A stretch of DNA of 16,660 nt from CAZCWX01 sp964502465. GTDB taxonomy: Bacteria > Desulfobacterota > Binatia > Bin18. Shown here one piece after another: positions 13,587 to 16,660 of the stretch; the first letter of the stretch is position 1, and each line of letters begins with the position of its first letter. The position numbers were made by a program, and so were the translations under genes. Location of the stretch: NCBI GenBank assembly GCA_964502465.1, contig CAZCWX010000602.1, positions 1-16,660 on the forward strand, given 5' to 3'. Under the pieces are notes generated by a model, which had not been told where the DNA came from, searched no databases, and worked only from the letters and a program-made list of their open reading frames with translations.

Positions 13587-13670
13587 AGCGTCCCTTTTCT
13601 CTACGACAGCAGACCTGATAGAACGGTTCTGTTTCTGCCAACGGCACCTCACAGAAAGAAGGAGGTTCTC

Positions 13671-14273
13671 ATGCGCGAAATCCTACCTGGAGTTTTTACT
13701 TGGCCCTGGTTCTCCCAGCCTCATGGCTACAACTTCAACGGCTGGCTTGTTTGTCACCCGGGAGGCAACCTCTGCATCGATCCGGTCGAACCCACGGCTG
13801 AGGCGTTAGCCGAGTTGACCCGGCAAGGCGTCAGCCGCATTCTCCTCACCAATCGGAACCATGTGCGCGCGGCTAATCAGGTGCGTGCGCGGACTGGCGC
13901 GCGCACCGCTATCCATCCTGATGATGCAACCTATGCGCGCGGCCAGCAGGCGGAACTGGACGATGCCCTGCACGTCGGAGAGAAAATCGCTCCCTTCGTG
14001 GTTGTCGGGGTGCCGGGGAAATCGCCCGGCGAGGTTGCGCTGCACTGGCCAGAACGCCGTATCTTGCTGGTCGGAGATTCGGTCATTGGCAATCCGCCGG
14101 GCCGCTGCAACCTGTTGCCTGAACGGGTCATGGATGACCCTGCGCGCTTGCGAGCCAGCATCAAGCAGTTGCTGGAGCTTGATTTCGCTACGCTCCTCGT
14201 TGGTGACGGTGAGCCAATCCTGCAGGATGCCAAGGAACGATTGCGGGAATTGGTAGCAACATTCCCGGCATAA
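13671..14273 (+). CDS. MBL-fold protein with degenerate metal motif
   Basis: This 200-residue protein has the layout of a metallo-beta-lactamase fold: VFTWPWFSQPHGYNFNGWLV, CHPGGNLCIDPVEPTAEALA, the loop SRILLTNRNHVRAANQVRAR, then VVVGVPGKSPGEVALHWPER, RILLVGDSVIGNPPG and a closing DFATLLVGDGEPI. Where active enzymes have HxHxDH, this protein has NRNHVR (residues 61-66), so the first metal site is largely lost. The aspartate in LVGDS (Asp136), usually a bridging ligand, is kept. AAGGAGG stands 7 bases or so before the ATG, so it is well translated. It could be a non-hydrolytic or differently metallated family member; the substrate is unknown. It probably shares a transcript with the amidotransferase. 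Confidence 0.8.
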   Translation: MREILPGVFTWPWFSQPHGYNFNGWLVCHPGGNLCIDPVEPTAEALAELTRQGVSRILLTNRNHVRAANQVRARTGARTAIHPDDATYARGQQAELDDALHVGEKIAPFVVVGVPGKSPGEVALHWPERRILLVGDSVIGNPPGRCNLLPERVMDDPARLRASIKQLLELDFATLLVGDGEPILQDAKERLRELVATFPA

Positions 14274-14449
14274 TGAGGTCTCTGTCAGGTCAAGAGAACA
14301 CATACTCTCCTGTGAACCTTCATCGCTTACCACTCCATCATCACGGTGCGACGTGAGCATCGCAGGGGCAAGATGCGTTCTGTGGGTTTCTGGTACACTC
14401 GCCGCGAAAGGAGGAGAACGAGGCCTTTTACCTGCTGGCCTGCGGTATC

Positions 14450-14502
14450 ACATGGAGAGCGCCAGGTGATTCACCGCTTAGGAAGTTTGGCGCTCTCCAT
14501 GT
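14450..14502. repeat. Inverted repeat with 15-base perfect arms
   Basis: ACATGGAGAGCGCCA (14450-14464) is perfectly complementary to 14488-14502. The pairing extends outward imperfectly (GCGG words at 14442 and 14504). The loop holds a smaller palindrome GGTGA-t-TCACC. There is no following T-run, so it is not a textbook terminator, but it lies just past a convergent gene end. Confidence 0.75.
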
Positions 14503-14529
14503 AGCCGCATGGCAGGGGATGGACTCCTA

Positions 14530-14613
14530 GCCCGTAGGCTGGGATAAGGCGTTAGCCGTTCCTGGCTTTCATTGCCGTGCCGGAAACGCTTCGCTTATTC
14601 CGGCCTACAGGGA
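14530..14613. repeat. REP-like element (GTAG type)
   Basis: The left end CCCGTAGGCTGGGATAAGGC pairs imperfectly with the right end at 14593-14613 (CGCTTATTCCGGCCTACAGG on this strand). The GTAG head, G-rich stem and GATAAG word are typical of bacterial repetitive extragenic palindromes. Confidence 0.65.
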
Positions 14614-14623
14614 TGTTGGCAGT

Positions 14624-15494
14624 TCATCGCGGCGCTAACGCTTCAAGTGCGCGTTCATCAGGCCGCCCACCACCGTGAGGGTCAAGCGGAATCATGCACA
14701 CGTGGGTCGCACCAGTCTTAAACTGCTCGGCGATCCGTTCGCGAATCGTGCGTTCATTACCCCACGCCACGATCGCATCGATCAGCCGATCGCTCCCACC
14801 ATTGGCAAAATCGGCCTCGTCAAACCCGAGCCCTCTCCACCGCTGCGGGTAATGCTCAATCCCCAAATACATCTGCAAGTACTCGCGTGCTCTGGCGCGG
14901 GCGTTCGCCGCATCGGTCTCCAGCATGACGAGTTGGACCGCGCAGATCCAAGGATCTGGTCCGATCGCTGTGCGGTATCTCGCTATCTGCTCAGTCGTCG
15001 TCAGATTAGGTCAGCGTCCCGCGCGTCTCGATCGCCGCAAGTTGCAACATCTTCGGCATCATCGCCGCAATCACAATCAGTGCCTCCTGCGGCGGCCGGG
15101 GGGCGTCATAGGGCGCGGTCTTCATCTTGGCCAAATACTCCCGCATGAAGGCGACTGGCCGCTCGTACCCAAATCCGCGTTGGGCGTTGTACACTTTGTT
15201 GCTCACGCCCAACCCCAGGATGAAGCGGTCATCAAACAGCTCGCTCAAGGTTTTTGCCGCACTCGCAGTAACGAACGGTTCGTAGGCGAACGCAATGGCG
15301 ACCCCCGTCCCGACGATGAGCTGCTCGGTCTGACTCAGCAGATAGGAAGCAAACGAAAACACCTCACGTCCCGTCTGGTGGGGAAACCACAGGGCGCTGT
15401 AGCCGAGCCGTTCGATTTTTTGGACCAGCTGGCCGGTCTCGGCGCCAGTGAGCGTGTCGATCAGACCCAGAACTCCGAGTTTGCCTAATTCCAT
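14624..15494 (-). pseudogene. Luciferase-like F420-dependent oxidoreductase, one-base frameshift
   Basis: The first frame (from ATG 15494, with AAGGAGG upstream) reads MELGKLGVLGLIDTLTGAET, IERLGYSALWFPHQTGREVF, IVGTGVAIAFAYEPFVTASA, DRFILGLGVSNK and stops after GTLT. Removing one base (the extra T at 15006-15007 on the plus strand) restores YLTTTEQIARYRTAIGPDPW, then VMLETDAANARARAREYLQM and RGLGFDEADFANGGSDRLID, ending ALEALAPR. The joined product of about 289 residues is a complete LLM-class flavin/F420 TIM barrel, close to the family described as MSMEG_4141-like (TIGR03620). Substrate unknown. The shift could be a sequencing error. The gene is followed by the REP cluster; upstream on the same strand is the enoyl-CoA hydratase. 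Confidence 0.85.
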
Positions 15495-15542
15495 CGATGC
15501 CTCCTTAATCGGTCGTCAGGGGCCAGTTATCAGGTATTAGTG

Positions 15543-15606
15543 CCGTAGCTTGGATGAAGTGAAACGGAATCTAGGAACATAATGCCCCGGATTTCATCCG
15601 GGCTAG
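15543..15606. repeat. REP-like element with CCCGGAT/ATCCGGG hairpin
   Basis: CCGTAGCTTGGATGAAG at the left and a perfect hairpin CCCGGAT (15586-15592) / ATCCGGG (15596-15602) at the right form a GTAG-type extragenic palindrome, related in design to 14530-14613. It sits between two minus-strand genes. Confidence 0.6.
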
Positions 15607-15637
15607 ACTACTACTCCTTCATACGAACGGATGATTC

Positions 15638-16423
15638 TTAGCGTCCCTGAAAGATGACCTTGTCACGAAAGCTGCGGGCGCCGTACTCGAGCAGGCCCGC
15701 AACTCCGGCTCGCATGTCTTCGCTCTGAAACAGTGGTGGCGCCACCTCGTCCACGACCCTGTCTGCCGAGCGTACACCGCCCTCTAGATAGGCGCGCACG
15801 ATGCGCTTGCCGGCGGCATAGGCCAGGGTTGGGCCGTTTGCCAGCCGGTGGGCGAAGGCCCGCGTCTGCGCTTCAAATACCTCATCCGGCACGACTCGGT
15901 TCACGATGTTCCACCGTTCGAACGTCGCCGCATCGTACTGGTCAGCCGTGTAAATGATTTCGCGAGCGCGACTCGGCCCTGCGCGTTCGGCTAGACGCTG
16001 GACGCCTCCCAGTAATGTCGTAGTTCCAATCAATGCCTCGACTTGGCCGAAGCGCGCTGACGCGGCCGCCCATATCAGATCGCAAGCGAGCGCAAGCTCC
16101 AGTCCTGCCGCGAGACACAACCCTTGCACAGCAGCGAGGGTTGGAAACGGCAACTCCTCCAGATCCGCAATCAGTTGTAGATGGCTGGTGAAACGCTCTC
16201 GTGCTTCGCTGGCAGTCCTTCCCTTAAAAACGCTGACATCGGCCCCACCGGAAAAAGTTTTGCCTTCGGCTCGTACGAGAAGCGCTCGAAGCGAAGATTG
16301 TTTGACTGTGGTCACAGCGGCGCGGAGGTCTTCGATCAACTCCCTAGTGAACAAATTGAGCGGCGGATTCGTTAGCGTAAGTACACCCAGTGAACCTAAG
16401 GTTTCGAAACGCACTTGATCCAT
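15638..16423 (-). CDS. Enoyl-CoA hydratase/isomerase (crotonase family)
   Basis: This 261-residue crotonase-fold protein has ALLVRAEGKTFSGGADVSVF and FPTLAAVQGLCLAAGLELAL followed by ACDLIWA, the two segments that form the oxyanion hole. FGQVEALIGTTTLLGGVQRL carries the first catalytic-position glutamate, and SRAREIIYTADQYDA the second. Both acids therefore appear present, which supports hydratase activity on enoyl-CoA esters, though isomerase or hydrolase members share the fold. AAAGGAG lies before the ATG. It is 143 bases upstream of the luciferase-like gene on the same strand with a REP element between, so the two may be separately expressed. Together with the acyl-CoA dehydrogenase at the left end it fits an acyl-CoA degrading lifestyle. 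Confidence 0.92.
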   Translation of the reverse strand: MDQVRFETLGSLGVLTLTNPPLNLFTRELIEDLRAAVTTVKQSSLRALLVRAEGKTFSGGADVSVFKGRTASEARERFTSHLQLIADLEELPFPTLAAVQGLCLAAGLELALACDLIWAAASARFGQVEALIGTTTLLGGVQRLAERAGPSRAREIIYTADQYDAATFERWNIVNRVVPDEVFEAQTRAFAHRLANGPTLAYAAGKRIVRAYLEGGVRSADRVVDEVAPPLFQSEDMRAGVAGLLEYGARSFRDKVIFQGR

Positions 16424-16495
16424 ACAGAACTCCTTTACTCTCCTGTCTTAAAAGTTTTCCTCGAACGGCCTCATATCCAATAAAGTAAACAACTG

Positions 16496-16516
16496 CGATC
16501 ACCGCACGGGCGATCG
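16496..16516 (-). terminator. Possible transcription terminator hairpin
   Basis: On the minus strand CGATCGCC and GGTGATCG pair (one G-U) around a short loop, 19 bases after the stop of the partial gene at the right edge, and are followed by a T-rich stretch (GTTGTTTACTTTATT). On the plus strand the hairpin is followed by TTTT but with an A-C mismatch. Evidence is weak. Confidence 0.3.
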
Positions 16517-16534
16517 TTTTGTACCAACTTGTTC

Positions 16535-16660
16535 TTATGCTGTTTCAAACTTCGCTACATATGGCTCGACATCAGGAGCAAATGCCGGATGCCTACGCAA
16601 TCTCGCGAAATGGGCGAAGGCTCGCGGAAATTCGGCGTCCACCTGCGCATGCAGAATTGG
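16535..16660 (-). CDS. C-terminal end of an unknown protein, possibly glutathione S-transferase-like
   Basis: A minus-strand frame is open from the window edge to the stop at 16535-16537 and reads PILHAQVDAEFPRAFAHFAR, then LRRHPAFAPDVEPYVAKFET, then A. The pattern 'D.EFPRAFAHFARLRRHPAFAPDVEPYVA' resembles the last helices of glutathione S-transferase-like proteins, where a subunit's C-terminal helix reads 'W..R..ARPAF'. Only 41 residues are visible, so this is a suggestion only. It lies upstream of the enoyl-CoA hydratase on the same strand with 111 bases between. Confidence 0.5.
   Translation of the reverse strand, partial: PILHAQVDAEFPRAFAHFARLRRHPAFAPDVEPYVAKFETA

Larger units (their letters stand above)
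14274..14623. other. Intergenic region between convergent genes, built of hairpins
   Basis: This 350-base gap lies between the ends of the MBL gene (plus) and the luciferase-like gene (minus). Most of it is structured repeat: a 15-base-arm inverted repeat and a REP-like element, listed separately. AAAGGAGGAGAACG at 14407-14420 resembles a ribosome site but no start codon with a sensible frame follows. Hairpins here may serve as a two-way transcription end. Confidence 0.5.

Overview
The window looks like chromosomal DNA from an uncultured, metabolically versatile bacterium. Two enzymes of probable F420-dependent families (a Ddn-like nitroreductase and a luciferase-like oxidoreductase), together with acyl-CoA dehydrogenase, enoyl-CoA hydratase, an amidohydrolase, a SnoaL-like protein and VOC/cupin genes, recall soil or sediment lineages such as Binatota, Tectomicrobia or related 'deltaproteobacterial' genomes. 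This is inference from gene content only. There is no rRNA, tRNA or CRISPR array that I can see.

Left block (1-3105, all minus strand): amidohydrolase, SnoaL-like protein, F420 nitroreductase, and the N-terminus of an acyl-CoA dehydrogenase that runs off the left edge. This reads as a small catabolic cluster. A 450-base intergenic region with a palindromic repeat follows.

Middle block (3556-10387, mostly plus strand): a PIF1-like helicase, a small conserved-looking protein overlapping an HNH endonuclease, and then a run of broken genes mixed with intact small modules. The intact modules are a DUF433 antitoxin, a VOC-cupin pair and an AbrB-PIN toxin-antitoxin pair. The broken genes are an adenylate cyclase, a DUF5615-type toxin, hsdM, hsdR, a DUF1016 nuclease and hsdS. 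Most show the same pattern: the real N-terminus and/or the real C-terminus is present and the middle is missing. In two cases a palindromic or inverted-repeat element sits at the scar. This is the most striking feature of the window: a defence and regulatory island eroded by internal deletions.

Right block (10392-16660): a minus-strand tRNA-guanine transglycosylase fused to an MnmC2-like methyltransferase, then a plus-strand class I glutamine amidotransferase (one-base frameshift) and an MBL-fold protein with a degenerate metal motif. A cluster of REP-like hairpins follows. Beyond it lie minus-strand genes: a luciferase-like oxidoreductase (also with a one-base frameshift), an enoyl-CoA hydratase, and a partial gene at the right edge that may be the end of a glutathione S-transferase-like protein.

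Several families of short palindromic (REP-like) repeats lie between genes. The two copies of one family (3351-3406 and 6409-6466) share an identical 24-base left part and identical ends.
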